Shown here: positions 34,846 to 43,515 of the stretch, in pieces
Position numbering within the stretch: position 1 is the stretch's first letter
Layout of the letters: each line of letters starts with the position of its first letter
Notes under the pieces: model-generated
Told to the model about the DNA's origin: nothing
Databases searched by the model: none
The model's input: only the letters and a program-made list of their open reading frames with translations
Source: Micavibrio_B sp964633355
GTDB lineage: Bacteria > Pseudomonadota > Alphaproteobacteria > Micavibrionales > Micavibrionaceae
NCBI GenBank assembly: GCA_964633355.1
Contig: CAZWGO010000004.1
Coordinates: 1 to 64,000, forward strand
Direction of reading: 5' to 3'
DNA: 64,000 nt
Made by a program: the position numbers and the translations under genes

Positions 34846-36303
34846 TTAAACTCTTGTTAAGCCACCAAGCAAAACATATTTGGTTTCCATAAATTCAGAT
34901 AAACTTTCAGGACCTCCCTCACGGCCTAACCCCGATTGCTTAAAGCCGCCAAAAGGAATACTGGCGGCAGAAAGGGCTATTTCATTAACCCCAACCATAC
35001 CGTATTCGAGCCTTTGTGAAACCCGTATACACTGCCCCAGATCGTTGGAATAAAAATAAGCGGCCAGCCCATAAATAGTGTCGTTCGCCATCTTAATGGC
35101 GTCTTCTTCTGTGTCGAATTTATAGATAGGTGCAACGGGACCGAAGATCTCGTCTTCAAAAACCCTCATACCTCTTTCCATATCCGTTAATAATGTCGGC
35201 TCATAAAACAAGCCACCCTTTTCGGCTTTGCCGCCGGTTTCAATTTTGGCGCCTTTGCTTTCCGCTTCCCTGACAAGCTTCTCAACTTTATCGAGACCGG
35301 CCTGATTGATTAGGGGGCCGATAACGGTATCAGGCTCAAGTCCGTTCCCCATTTTCATCGCCTTGATTTTTTCTTTAAAGGCTTCAACGAATTTATCGTG
35401 AATATCAGCCTGCACGAAAATCCGGTTGGCACAGATACAGGTTTGCCCGGCATTGCGGAATTTATTGGCCATCGCCCCCGCAACAGCCCGTTCCAGATTG
35501 GCAGAATCAAAAACGATAAACGGTGCGTTGCCGCCTAGTTCCAGCGAAACTTTCTTCACTGTATCGGACGCTTGTTTCATCAAAGCCCTGCCGACTTGCG
35601 TCGAGCCGGTAAAAGAAACTTTTCGAACCTTATCATGCGTCGTCAAAACTTTCCCGACCGCTTCAGTGTTATCTTTTCCCGCCGTAACGATATTCAAAAC
35701 ACCTTTGGGAAAACCGGCTTTTTCTGCTAGCGCCGCCAATGCCAGCGCTGAGAGAGGGGTGTCCTGCGCAGGCTTTAAAACTACCGTACAACCTGCGGCT
35801 AAGGCAGGCGCAACTTTGCGTGTAATCATGGAATGCGGAAAATTCCATGGCGTGATAGCCGCAACGACGCCAACTGCCTCCCGGTAAGTCAGAACTTGCG
35901 TATCAGCCTTGAAAGCAGGAATAGTTTCACCATAGCAGCGTTTTGCTTCTTCCGCCGACCACTCAACAGCTTCGGCGTTGGCGATTTCGGCAAGAGATTC
36001 TTGAAGGGGTTTACCCTGCTCTTGCGTCAAAAGCTTTGCCAGCGCTTCCTTATTGTCGATAATGAGCTGTTTCCATTTTTGCAAAATGGCGGCACGCTCT
36101 GATGCCAATTTATTCTTCCATAAGGGAAAAGCCTCCGCAGCAGCTTCAACCGCTGTATTAGCCTCATTTGCACCGCAATCACTTACCTGCGCAATTTTTT
36201 CCAGTGTCGCCGGATTGATGACATCGAAGGTCGCGGGCGTTTGCACCCATTGGCCATCGATGTAAGCATGCTGTTTAATTAAATCCAAAGGATATTCCCC
36301 CAA
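34846..36303 (-). CDS. gabD: NAD(P)-dependent succinate-semialdehyde dehydrogenase
   Basis: Oxidises succinate semialdehyde to succinate, the last step of 4-aminobutyrate degradation. The 485-residue aldehyde dehydrogenase has the substrate/cofactor motifs AITPWNFPHSMITRKVAPAL, FTGSTQVGR, the general-base Glu in LELGGNAPFIVFD and the nucleophile Cys in NAGQTCICANR, a GabD-like signature. No gabT or transporter is adjacent, so a broader aldehyde role cannot be excluded. Confidence 0.88.
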   Translation of the reverse strand: MGEYPLDLIKQHAYIDGQWVQTPATFDVINPATLEKIAQVSDCGANEANTAVEAAAEAFPLWKNKLASERAAILQKWKQLIIDNKEALAKLLTQEQGKPLQESLAEIANAEAVEWSAEEAKRCYGETIPAFKADTQVLTYREAVGVVAAITPWNFPHSMITRKVAPALAAGCTVVLKPAQDTPLSALALAALAEKAGFPKGVLNIVTAGKDNTEAVGKVLTTHDKVRKVSFTGSTQVGRALMKQASDTVKKVSLELGGNAPFIVFDSANLERAVAGAMANKFRNAGQTCICANRIFVQADIHDKFVEAFKEKIKAMKMGNGLEPDTVIGPLINQAGLDKVEKLVREAESKGAKIETGGKAEKGGLFYEPTLLTDMERGMRVFEDEIFGPVAPIYKFDTEEDAIKMANDTIYGLAAYFYSNDLGQCIRVSQRLEYGMVGVNEIALSAASIPFGGFKQSGLGREGGPESLSEFMETKYVLLGGLTRV

Positions 36304-36350
36304 CGTCTGACAAGTGAACGCCTTGGTGAAAAATAAGTTCCCTGCGGAAA

Positions 36351-37091
36351 TTATTTTTCCGGAAGAACCTTCAATTTCTTTTTCGCGCTCTTATTACGAA
36401 GAACCATGTTGATAGCTTCAACAGCGAAAGAAAAGCCCATCGCAAAATAGAGATAGCCTTTTGGAATTTCCAGATGGAAACCTTCGCCGATCAAAGCCAT
36501 ACCGATCAAAAGCATATAAGAGAGGGCCAAAACTTTGACAGTCGGGTGACGGGCAATAAAATCGCTAACCCAGTTTACGGCAAGGACCATAAAGATGACG
36601 GATAAAATAATCGCCGCAATCATGACCTCGATATGATCTGCAACGCCAACCGCCGTCAAAACGCTATCGAACGAGAAAACTACGTCCATTAAGACAATCT
36701 GGCCGATAACCATCGACAGTGAAGAGAATTTCGGCGACATACCATGCTCTTCTGCATCGCCTTCGATTTTATGGTGAATCTCTGTTGTCCCTTTTGCCAG
36801 AAGGAAAAGGCCGCCGATTACGAGAATAATCTCTCTCCATGAGAAATCATTTCCAAACGCCGTAAAGAGAGGGGTTGTAAGATGCGCCAAAACGAAAATA
36901 AGCGACAAAAGAGCAATACGCGATACAAGCGCGATAATAAGACCTAATTTACGGGCAAAGTTACGTTGATGTTCCGGTAATTTATCGGACAGAATGGAAA
37001 TCAGGATTAAATTATCGATACCGAGAACAACTTCCAAAGCAAGAAGTGTGATAAAGCTGGCCCAGACTGCTGGATCAAGTAAAATTTCCAT
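36351..37091 (-). CDS. TerC-family integral membrane protein
   Basis: 246 residues with about seven membrane segments and the family's acidic intramembrane motifs, LEVVLGIDNLI near the N-terminus and LMDVVFSFDSVLTAVG in the middle. Members of the TerC/Alx family have been tied to metal (manganese) export and tellurite resistance. No yybP-ykoY riboswitch fits in the 75-base gap it shares with the divergent tspO gene. Confidence 0.9.
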   Translation of the reverse strand: MEILLDPAVWASFITLLALEVVLGIDNLILISILSDKLPEHQRNFARKLGLIIALVSRIALLSLIFVLAHLTTPLFTAFGNDFSWREIILVIGGLFLLAKGTTEIHHKIEGDAEEHGMSPKFSSLSMVIGQIVLMDVVFSFDSVLTAVGVADHIEVMIAAIILSVIFMVLAVNWVSDFIARHPTVKVLALSYMLLIGMALIGEGFHLEIPKGYLYFAMGFSFAVEAINMVLRNKSAKKKLKVLPEK

Positions 37092-37166
37092 TTATGTAAC
37101 CTTTTGATTTTAAAAATTCTTTTCAGTCATAAAATATAATAGAACTAAAATAAAGGACAATCCGAC

Positions 37167-37637
37167 ATGAGAATTTTTGTAAAAACTTATCTGACATTAC
37201 CATTATGGATTATCATTTATTTAGCCGTTGCCTCATTTATCGGCAATATGACGCGTCACGCTATTCCTGGCTGGTACGAAAATCTTGATAAGCCGGCACT
37301 CAATCCTCCCGATTTCATTTTTCCGATAGTCTGGACGATACTTTATATAATGATGGCTATTGCCGGATGGCGTATATGGAATAAAAACCTCGGTCGGAAC
37401 ATAAAAGTCATTTTTGTAGTTCAGACTTTGATAAACTGGGCATGGAGTTATTTTTTCTTTTATTACCATTGGCTAGGATTTTCTGCGGCGTGGATTGGAG
37501 GATTAATATTATGTGTAGTGGCTTTGATTTATCTCGCGCATAATAAAGACCGAATCACGAGCCTCCTTTTGACGCCGTATTTCTTCTGGATTTGCTTTGC
37601 CTGCTACCTGAATTTTATGATCTGGCAGTTAAATTAA
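37167..37637 (+). CDS. tspO: TspO/MBR-family tryptophan-rich sensory protein
   Basis: Five-helix membrane protein that binds porphyrins and sterol-like ligands and modulates stress responses. The 156-residue length, the WYENLDKPALNPPDFIFPIVW motif split over loop 1, the conserved NWAWSYFFF and the high Trp/Tyr content fit the family. Divergent from the TerC gene; a long structured non-coding stretch lies downstream. Confidence 0.92.
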   Translation: MRIFVKTYLTLPLWIIIYLAVASFIGNMTRHAIPGWYENLDKPALNPPDFIFPIVWTILYIMMAIAGWRIWNKNLGRNIKVIFVVQTLINWAWSYFFFYYHWLGFSAAWIGGLILCVVALIYLAHNKDRITSLLLTPYFFWICFACYLNFMIWQLN

Positions 37638-37827
37638 AATAAGCGCCATTGTGGATATGTACTGTATAAATCCAGCACTATTGATAATCCAAAAATAAAA
37701 GCAATGATTTAGCCTTATATATAAGGATTATAACAACTATCGCTGTAAAAAATTATTTCAGAATTTTTTATTTTTGACTCGACTCGTTTTCAAAAAAAGG
37801 TCACCCTTTCTTTGTTAGCGGAAAAAA

Positions 37828-38408
37828 GTTCTTTTAACCAAGAGCGTTTTCTAGAACGAACCCCTCGGGGATCTTTTAGAAATCTTTTCCAATAACGGAA
37901 AGCGGGTGGTCCCCGTTTTCAGGATTTGCATCTTAGGGTTAGCTGCTAACTGTTTTGGGAAGTTTACTTCTTAAAACCGTGCAAATCCCAAGAGCGCCGG
38001 GAATAGTCCCGCCACCGGATAGCCTGAACCCGTCGTCGTGGACGAAAAAACATTTGTATGACAGGCTTTAAATATCCGGCTCCGCAAGGACGATGAAAAG
38101 GGCAAGGGACTATGTGGATCGGCACTCGAACAAGTATTTGAGTTGCAACTCAAATTACTGCGTGGTCTGTCACCACGATAAATAATGTAAGAACTTGATT
38201 GGGCTTACAGATTATTGGGAAACAACAAGGACTTAGCGGTCCGGATTTCCTGAAAATCGACAGCAGCAGACGCCTTGAACGGCAATTACAGCCAAAAGTT
38301 GTAATTTTCCTCAAGGAGCCTTATAATCAAAACAGGATCCCGGTCCTATCCTTAAGCTGCTCGGACAACCGAGCGGTATTGAGGGTGAGGCACCGGGATC
38401 TTTTTTTT
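37828..38408 (+). ncRNA. Candidate large structured non-coding RNA, unknown class
   Basis: A 780-bp gene-free gap (37638-38419) holds many perfect complementary blocks. GGATTTGCA 37922-37930 with 37980-37988 encloses two hairpins (37938-37950 and 37952-37977). ATAGTCCC 38003-38010 with 38106-38113 encloses CCGGATA 38015-38021 with 38073-38079 and GCCTG 38022-38026 with 38062-38066. Further hairpins: 38136-38155, 38161-38177, 38187-38208, 38229-38242. CCTTGA 38273-38278 with 38311-38316 encloses AATTACA 38284-38290 with 38300-38306. The end is an intrinsic terminator. I looked for RNase P, tmRNA, SRP and group I/II intron signatures and did not find them. The 5' end and promoter are not defined. 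Confidence 0.5.
38336..38408 (+). terminator. Terminator closing the structured RNA region
   Basis: GATCCCGGT (38336-38344) pairs with ACCGGGATC (38392-38400) and runs into eight T. Inside is a further perfect hairpin, GCTCGG-ACAA-CCGAGC (38359-38374), with CCT/AGG pairs between. No protein gene on the plus strand needs it, which implies a non-coding transcript. Confidence 0.75.
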
Positions 38409-38419
38409 GTTTTAAAGCC

Positions 38420-39997
38420 TTAAAATTTCAACCTTTTTACCTGATTGATCTGCGGCAGAGCTTCGACTTTCGCAAAAACGTCATCCGGCAAAGCGCGATC
38501 CAGCGCGACCAAGGCCACGGCTGTTTTCCCCGCCTCGACACGGCCCAAACGGAAATCGGCAATGTTATGACCGTTTTCCGCGAGGATAGTCCCAAGCCCG
38601 CCAATCATACCCGGCTTATCTTCGTTACGGATAAAGAGCATATGTTCGGTAATATCCGCTTCAATCGGTACACCTTCGATATTGACGATGCGCGGCTCTT
38701 TCCCGGCAAATAATGTTCCGGTCAGTTCCTTGGTACGGCCTTCAGTTTCCACTTTCAAACGAATACCCGTCGGCCATTGCGAATCGCTATCCGTTTTGGT
38801 TTCAGAGACCACGATGCCCTTTGATTTGGCAATCTCCGGAGCGTTCACCATGTTTACGCTATCTGACATCGCGGATAATAGCGCCGCCAGCACGCAAGCC
38901 GTCAAAGGCTTTGTGTTCAACTTCGCCGCCGCGCCGATATATTCGATCTCAACCTTTTTGAAAGCCGTCTCGGTAATCTGTCCGGCAAAGCTACCAAGTT
39001 CTGTCGCGAGCGCCATATAAGGCTTCAGCTTCGGCGCATCTTCCGCGGAAATAGACGGCATGTTCACGGCATTGGTCACAGCGCCTGTCAAAAGAAAATC
39101 CGACATTTGTTCTGCAACTTGGATCGCCACATTCACTTGCGCTTCAGATGTGGACGCGCCCAAGTGAGGCGTACAGATTACATTCGGATGACCGAAGAGA
39201 ATATTTTCTGTCGCCGGTTCCGTTTCGAAAACGTCCAAAGCCGCGCCAGCAACCTGGCCGGAATCCAAAGCCTCTTTTAAATCCGCCTCAACAATCAAAC
39301 CGCCGCGTGCGCAATTGATAATGCGAACGCCCTTCTTGGTTTTGGCGAGCGCCGCTTTATCGATCATCTTGTTGGTCTTGTCGGTTTTCGGCACGTGGAT
39401 CGTGATAAAATCTGACCGTTCCAGCAATTGATCAAGCTCAACTTTTTCAACGCCGAGCTCTGCCGCTTTTTCAGCCGACAGGAACGGGTCATACGCGATG
39501 ACTTTCATCTCGAGACCGATACCGCGGCGTATCACGATAGATCCGATATTCCCAGCGCCGATCACGCCGAGAGTTTTATTGAATAACTCGACCCCCATGA
39601 ATTTTGATTTCTCCCATTTACCAGCATGGGTCGATTCATTGGCCTGCGGAATTTGACGTGCCAGAGCCATCATCATTGAGATCGCATGTTCAGCCGTTGT
39701 AATCGAGTTCCCAAATGGCGTGTTCATTACGACGATTCCGGCAGCGGTTGCCGCAGGAACATCAATCGTATCGACACCGATCCCGGCGCGACCTATAACT
39801 TTAACGCGGGTAATGCCGGAAATAACATCAGCATTGATCTTTGCGGAGGATCGCGCAGCGATTCCGTCATAGTCGTTTACAATTTTCTTGATATCTTCGG
39901 GAGAAAGTCCGGTCTTGATATCGTAATCAATTCCCCGGGCGCGGAATATATCTTCCGCTAGTTTGTCCATTTTATCGGCGATCAGTACTTTAGGCAT
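38420..39997 (-). CDS. serA: D-3-phosphoglycerate dehydrogenase
   Basis: First step of serine synthesis. The 525-residue long form has the substrate-binding and NAD domains (GRAGIGVDTIDVPAAT, GVIGAGNIGSIV, catalytic His in CTPHLGASTSEAQ), an intervening ASB-type domain (about 320-445), and a C-terminal ACT domain (about 450-525, IRNEDKPGMIGGLGTILAENG) that suggests serine feedback control. serC lies 150 bp upstream in the same direction. Confidence 0.96.
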   Translation of the reverse strand: MPKVLIADKMDKLAEDIFRARGIDYDIKTGLSPEDIKKIVNDYDGIAARSSAKINADVISGITRVKVIGRAGIGVDTIDVPAATAAGIVVMNTPFGNSITTAEHAISMMMALARQIPQANESTHAGKWEKSKFMGVELFNKTLGVIGAGNIGSIVIRRGIGLEMKVIAYDPFLSAEKAAELGVEKVELDQLLERSDFITIHVPKTDKTNKMIDKAALAKTKKGVRIINCARGGLIVEADLKEALDSGQVAGAALDVFETEPATENILFGHPNVICTPHLGASTSEAQVNVAIQVAEQMSDFLLTGAVTNAVNMPSISAEDAPKLKPYMALATELGSFAGQITETAFKKVEIEYIGAAAKLNTKPLTACVLAALLSAMSDSVNMVNAPEIAKSKGIVVSETKTDSDSQWPTGIRLKVETEGRTKELTGTLFAGKEPRIVNIEGVPIEADITEHMLFIRNEDKPGMIGGLGTILAENGHNIADFRLGRVEAGKTAVALVALDRALPDDVFAKVEALPQINQVKRLKF

Positions 39998-40073
39998 TTT
40001 CTCTTAACTCCATTTTGTCTTGTTGGAAAACAGACTTAAGGAGTAACAGGAATTTTTAAGTATAGCCATCCTT

Positions 40074-40140
40074 GCTTTCCCCGCGAAAGCGGGGATCTTG
40101 GGAAATAAGATAAACAGATCCCCGCTTTCGCGGGGAAAGC
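40074..40140. repeat. Paired GCGAAAGC-family palindromes
   Basis: GCTTTCCCCGCGAAAGCGGG at the left is mirrored exactly by CCCGCTTTCGCGGGGAAAGC at the right. It lies between serC and serA and is the best-preserved copy of the family in the window. As both genes run the same way it may modulate read-through from serC to serA. Confidence 0.75.
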
Positions 40141-40149
40141 AAAATGAAA

Positions 40150-41319
40150 TTACGCCGCTTTGGCGAAAGTCTTCGCAGATGTCTCCGCAAAGGCCCATTC
40201 AAGCCATGGCAGCAAGGCCGCAAGGTCTGAATGTTCAATCGTCGCACCGCCCCAGATACGAAGCCCGGCAGGAGCCGCAGCGTAAGAAGCGATATCATGC
40301 GCGGCATTCTCTTTGGAAAGAAGCGACGTCATATCTTTCACGAAAACCTTACGCGCCTCATCATCCAGCGCACAAAAATCAGCATCGACGATAGATAGAC
40401 AAATGGATGTACGAGAACGAGTTTCAACGCTAGGAGGCAGGAATTCGACCCAAGATGTTTTCGCAACCCAGTCCTCAATGATTTTCAAATTATCGATACA
40501 GCGTTTTTCCGTGGCTTTAGAACCGCCAAGGCTTTCCACCCATTTCAGCGCATCGAGGCAATCTTCCACCGCCATCATCGACGGTGTATTGATCGTCTCG
40601 CCGACAAAGATACCGTCGATCAATTTACCTTTTTTCGTCATGCGGAAAATTTTCGGCAGCGGACGATCCGGCACGAAATTCTGTAATCGCTCAATCGCAC
40701 GCGGAGACAATACAATCATTCCGTGACCGCCTTCGCCGCCTAAGACTTTCTGCCAGGACCAGGTCGTGACATCCAGTTTCGACCAGTCCATTTCATATGC
40801 ATAAACGGCAGATGTCGCGTCACAGAATGTCAAACCCTTACGGTCTGATTTGATCCAGTCATGGTTCGGGATACGCACGCCGGAGGTAGTCCCGTTCCAG
40901 ACGAACACCACATCGCGGTCCGTATCGGCTTGTGAAAAATCGACAACCTCACCGTAACCAACTTTGAACGTACGCGTATCCGGCAGCTTCAATTGCCCGA
41001 CTACATCTTCCCACCATTCATTCGAAAAATTTTCCCAGACCAGAACATCGACCGGACGTTCGCCGAGCATCGACCATAAAGCCATTTCAATCGCGCCCGT
41101 ATCAGAGGCAGGCACGATGCCGATCTTGTAATCAGCCGGGATATTTAAAGTCTGGCGATGACGCTCGATCACTTCTTTTAATTTATCTTTCCCCTTGGCG
41201 GCGCGGTGCGACCGGCCCAGAAAAGCTTCCTTAAGCACATCAACAGTCCAGCCTGGACGTTTGGAGCATGGGCCGGAGGAAAAATTCGGATTTTTGGGCA
41301 GGGTGGTCGGTTTTTGCAT
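40150..41319 (-). CDS. serC: Phosphoserine aminotransferase
   Basis: Second step of serine synthesis (and of pyridoxal phosphate synthesis in many bacteria). The 389-residue fold-type I PLP enzyme has FSSGPCSKRPGW at the N-terminus, VWNGTTSGVRIPNHDWI, and the PLP lysine in SWQKVLGGEGGHG. The sequence resembles the alphaproteobacterial/archaeal-type SerC rather than E. coli SerC. An AAGAGG site lies seven bases before the ATG in a leader that can fold. Confidence 0.94.
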   Translation of the reverse strand: MQKPTTLPKNPNFSSGPCSKRPGWTVDVLKEAFLGRSHRAAKGKDKLKEVIERHRQTLNIPADYKIGIVPASDTGAIEMALWSMLGERPVDVLVWENFSNEWWEDVVGQLKLPDTRTFKVGYGEVVDFSQADTDRDVVFVWNGTTSGVRIPNHDWIKSDRKGLTFCDATSAVYAYEMDWSKLDVTTWSWQKVLGGEGGHGMIVLSPRAIERLQNFVPDRPLPKIFRMTKKGKLIDGIFVGETINTPSMMAVEDCLDALKWVESLGGSKATEKRCIDNLKIIEDWVAKTSWVEFLPPSVETRSRTSICLSIVDADFCALDDEARKVFVKDMTSLLSKENAAHDIASYAAAPAGLRIWGGATIEHSDLAALLPWLEWAFAETSAKTFAKAA

Positions 41320-41328
41320 TTTAATACC

Positions 41329-41371
41329 TCTTGGAAGGATTATGTAGCACCGGATAAGGTTTGAACCAAGA
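41329..41371 (-). promoter_or_regulatory. Possible serC leader hairpin
   Basis: On the minus strand TCTTGG (41371-41366) can pair with CCAAGA (41334-41329), which runs directly into the AGG of the ribosome-binding site. Alphaproteobacterial serC genes are known to carry a conserved leader motif ending near the Shine-Dalgarno; whether this is that motif was not tested. Confidence 0.3.
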
Positions 41372-41379
41372 CGGTAAAA

Positions 41380-41612
41380 TTAACTTTTCTTCTTTTCGTT
41401 TCCGATTCCTTCTTTTCGTTCCGCGATTTGGGGGTGTTTATTGCCGCTAAACTATTGTTCTGAAATTTAACGGGAATGGAGTAAAAGACGCCGTCGCACT
41501 GTCTTCTTGTAACTCGTAACCTGAAACTTGCAGGTCCCCGCTGGCTTTCCTTGGGGATGGCCGAAAAACGGCGTGGCTTTTCAAGATGAAGCCTAACGCC
41601 TAGAGCATGACG
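41380..41612 (-). repeat. Two-part dispersed repeat, copy 2
   Basis: Inverted relative to copy 1. Block 41534-41612 is about 90% identical to 18119-18197, and 41380-41442 matches 18291-18333 apart from an extra 20 or so bases that look like a local duplication of the GAACGAAAAGAAG segment. The middle is unrelated to copy 1. It fills the divergent gap between serC and serB, so those promoters must lie in or around it. Confidence 0.75.
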
Positions 41613-41673
41613 GCTTTATTTAGAGAAATCAACATTAATTGATTTAAACTGTCAATGAGCTAAACTCTCGCCC

Positions 41674-42594
41674 ATGTCATTTTTTCTCGTTTTCACCGCC
41701 GCCGATATCCGCCCCAATCATTTAGCCAGAATCGAAGGATTTCTTGATGAAAACGTCATACGGTTTTCAACCAAGCCCAAATGGCTCAACCCGCATAGAG
41801 CTTGCGAAATTAAGGTTGAGGATAAGCTTTTACCCGATCAATGGCAGAAACTGAAAGAGCTTCTGGCGCCAGACCGCATCGATGTCTTCATCAGCTCGTC
41901 CGAAAAGCGCCGCAAGAAGATGATGATAGCAGATATGGACGCGACCATTGTCACTACCGAAACCCTCGATGAGCTTGCTGAGCATGCCGGATTAAAAGAT
42001 AAGATCTCGGCGATTACGCAACGTGCCATGGCCGGGGAGCTAGATTTTGAAAGCGCGCTGCATGAACGGGTCGGCATGCTGAAGGATTTAGGCCATGACG
42101 TCCTGCATAAAACGCTGGAAGAAACGCAATTATCCGAAGGCGCCGATATCCTCGTTAAAGTGATGGCTGCAAACAACGCTACCTGTATTCTTGTCTCGGG
42201 CGGCTTTACTTTCTTTACTAAAGTGATTGCCGACCGCGCCGGGTTTCATTTTCATCATGGCAATGTGCTCCATATAGAGAATAACGCTCTGACCGGGAAG
42301 GTGACGCCGCCTATTCTGGGCAAGGAAGCCAAGCTGAATTACCTCAATGAATATGCCGCCAAGAAAGGCTTAACCGCCAAAGATGTCTTTGCCATTGGTG
42401 ACGGCGCCAATGATCTGCCGATGCTGGAAGCCGCAGGGCTGGGTGTCGGTTATTATCCAAAGCCACTGGTGCTGAAATCGCTCGATAATAATATTCTTTA
42501 CAGTGATTTAACCGCTCCCTTGTATATTCAAGGCTATACGGCGGAAGAGATTAACGAAGCGTTAAACGCTTCCGCGCCTAAAAGGATTCACTAA
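41674..42594 (+). CDS. serB: Phosphoserine phosphatase
   Basis: Last step of serine synthesis. 306 residues: an N-terminal ACT-like region (about 1-80) and a HAD phosphatase domain with motif I ADMDATIV (note Ala-Thr rather than the usual Ser-Thr spacing), motif II VSGGF and motif III GDGANDLPML. Divergent from serC/serA, so all three pathway genes lie within 4.2 kb. The stop overlaps the next gene's ATG by one base. Confidence 0.95.
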   Translation: MSFFLVFTAADIRPNHLARIEGFLDENVIRFSTKPKWLNPHRACEIKVEDKLLPDQWQKLKELLAPDRIDVFISSSEKRRKKMMIADMDATIVTTETLDELAEHAGLKDKISAITQRAMAGELDFESALHERVGMLKDLGHDVLHKTLEETQLSEGADILVKVMAANNATCILVSGGFTFFTKVIADRAGFHFHHGNVLHIENNALTGKVTPPILGKEAKLNYLNEYAAKKGLTAKDVFAIGDGANDLPMLEAAGLGVGYYPKPLVLKSLDNNILYSDLTAPLYIQGYTAEEINEALNASAPKRIH

Positions 42595-43484
42595 TGTCAG
42601 CGGCCAAGCCTAAATTCAAAGTTTCCGATGAAGAGCTCGAAGAGCTTATTCACAAATATTGCCGCGACTTTACGGCACTCGCCCGCATGAATCGCTTCGA
42701 TCCGATCACAGGCCGCGACAAGGAAATCGAACAAACGATTTTGATCCTGTTGCAAAAAGGCCGCAAGAATGTTGCTTTGCTCGCGCCTGCCGGGGTTGGT
42801 AAAACGGCGCTTTGTGCGGGGCTGGCGCAGAAGATTGTCGCCAATGAAGTTCCTGAATATTTAAAAGACGCGCGCCTGCTGGAAATCGACCTAGCTTCCA
42901 TGGCGGGCGGTACGGCAGGCCCCGCCGAATTCCAAGGCCGCTTTATTCCGCTGTGTCGCGGAATTGCAGAGCGGTATCACGATCCTGCCTATCCTAAAAC
43001 CATCCTCTTCCTCGATGAGGTTCACCAGATCATGCCGTCTTGCGAAGGCTCATCCTACGCAGGTCTATCGGAAGTTATGAAGCCGTATATGACGGTGGGA
43101 GATTTGAACATTATCGGCGCGACGACGCTCGATGAATTCCGTATCTATGTCGCCATCGATCCCGCACTCGACCGCCGATTCCAGAAAGTTTTCCTAAGCG
43201 TTCCGGATGTCCCGCAAACCATTGGCATCGTCAACAATTTGAAATCCGGTTACGAGAAGCATCATGGCGTGACCGTCCCGGAAAAGGCCGTCGAAATTAT
43301 CGTCGACCTGACCGAAAAACATATGCGCAAACGTAACCAGCCCGATAAATCGATTATCATGCTGGATGCGGCCTTGGCTCATCACGTCCTGCAACACGGA
43401 CGTGGCGGTGAACTCGACATGGAATCGGTTTATTATATGATCTCGACCGAAACCGGAATTAATCCGGCGGCTCTCAAGAAATAG
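42594..43484 (+). CDS. Stand-alone AAA+ ATPase resembling ClpA/ClpB domain D1
   Basis: 296 residues, equal to one AAA+ module. KYCRDFTALARMNRFDPITGRDKEIEQTI matches (over two segments) the entry to D1 of ClpA/ClpB. Walker A is APAGVGKTAL (first Gly replaced by Ala), Walker B ILFLDEVHQI, sensor 1 IIGATTLDEF, and arginine finger DRRFQKVFL. There is no Clp N-domain, middle coiled coil, D2 or ClpP loop, so it is unlikely to be a protease unfoldase. Coupled to serB by an overlap; function unknown. Confidence 0.8.
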   Translation: MSAAKPKFKVSDEELEELIHKYCRDFTALARMNRFDPITGRDKEIEQTILILLQKGRKNVALLAPAGVGKTALCAGLAQKIVANEVPEYLKDARLLEIDLASMAGGTAGPAEFQGRFIPLCRGIAERYHDPAYPKTILFLDEVHQIMPSCEGSSYAGLSEVMKPYMTVGDLNIIGATTLDEFRIYVAIDPALDRRFQKVFLSVPDVPQTIGIVNNLKSGYEKHHGVTVPEKAVEIIVDLTEKHMRKRNQPDKSIIMLDAALAHHVLQHGRGGELDMESVYYMISTETGINPAALKK

Positions 43485-43515
43485 AACTTATTTCCTTTTC
43501 CAGCGTTCGTTACGA

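Noticed and set aside
36351..37166. yybP-ykoY manganese riboswitch upstream of the TerC-type gene
   Set aside because: The 75-base divergent gap is too short and lacks the conserved motif.
37820..38410. Known RNA classes (RNase P RNA, tmRNA, SRP RNA, group I or II intron) for the structured gap
   Set aside because: The conserved cores were not found; the TAGTCCC/GGGACTA pair occurs in the order opposite to group I P7, and no domain V-like hairpin or tag frame was seen.
38199..38423. 74-codon open frame at the end of the structured RNA region
   Set aside because: It crosses the terminator hairpin and T tract and has no ribosome-binding site.
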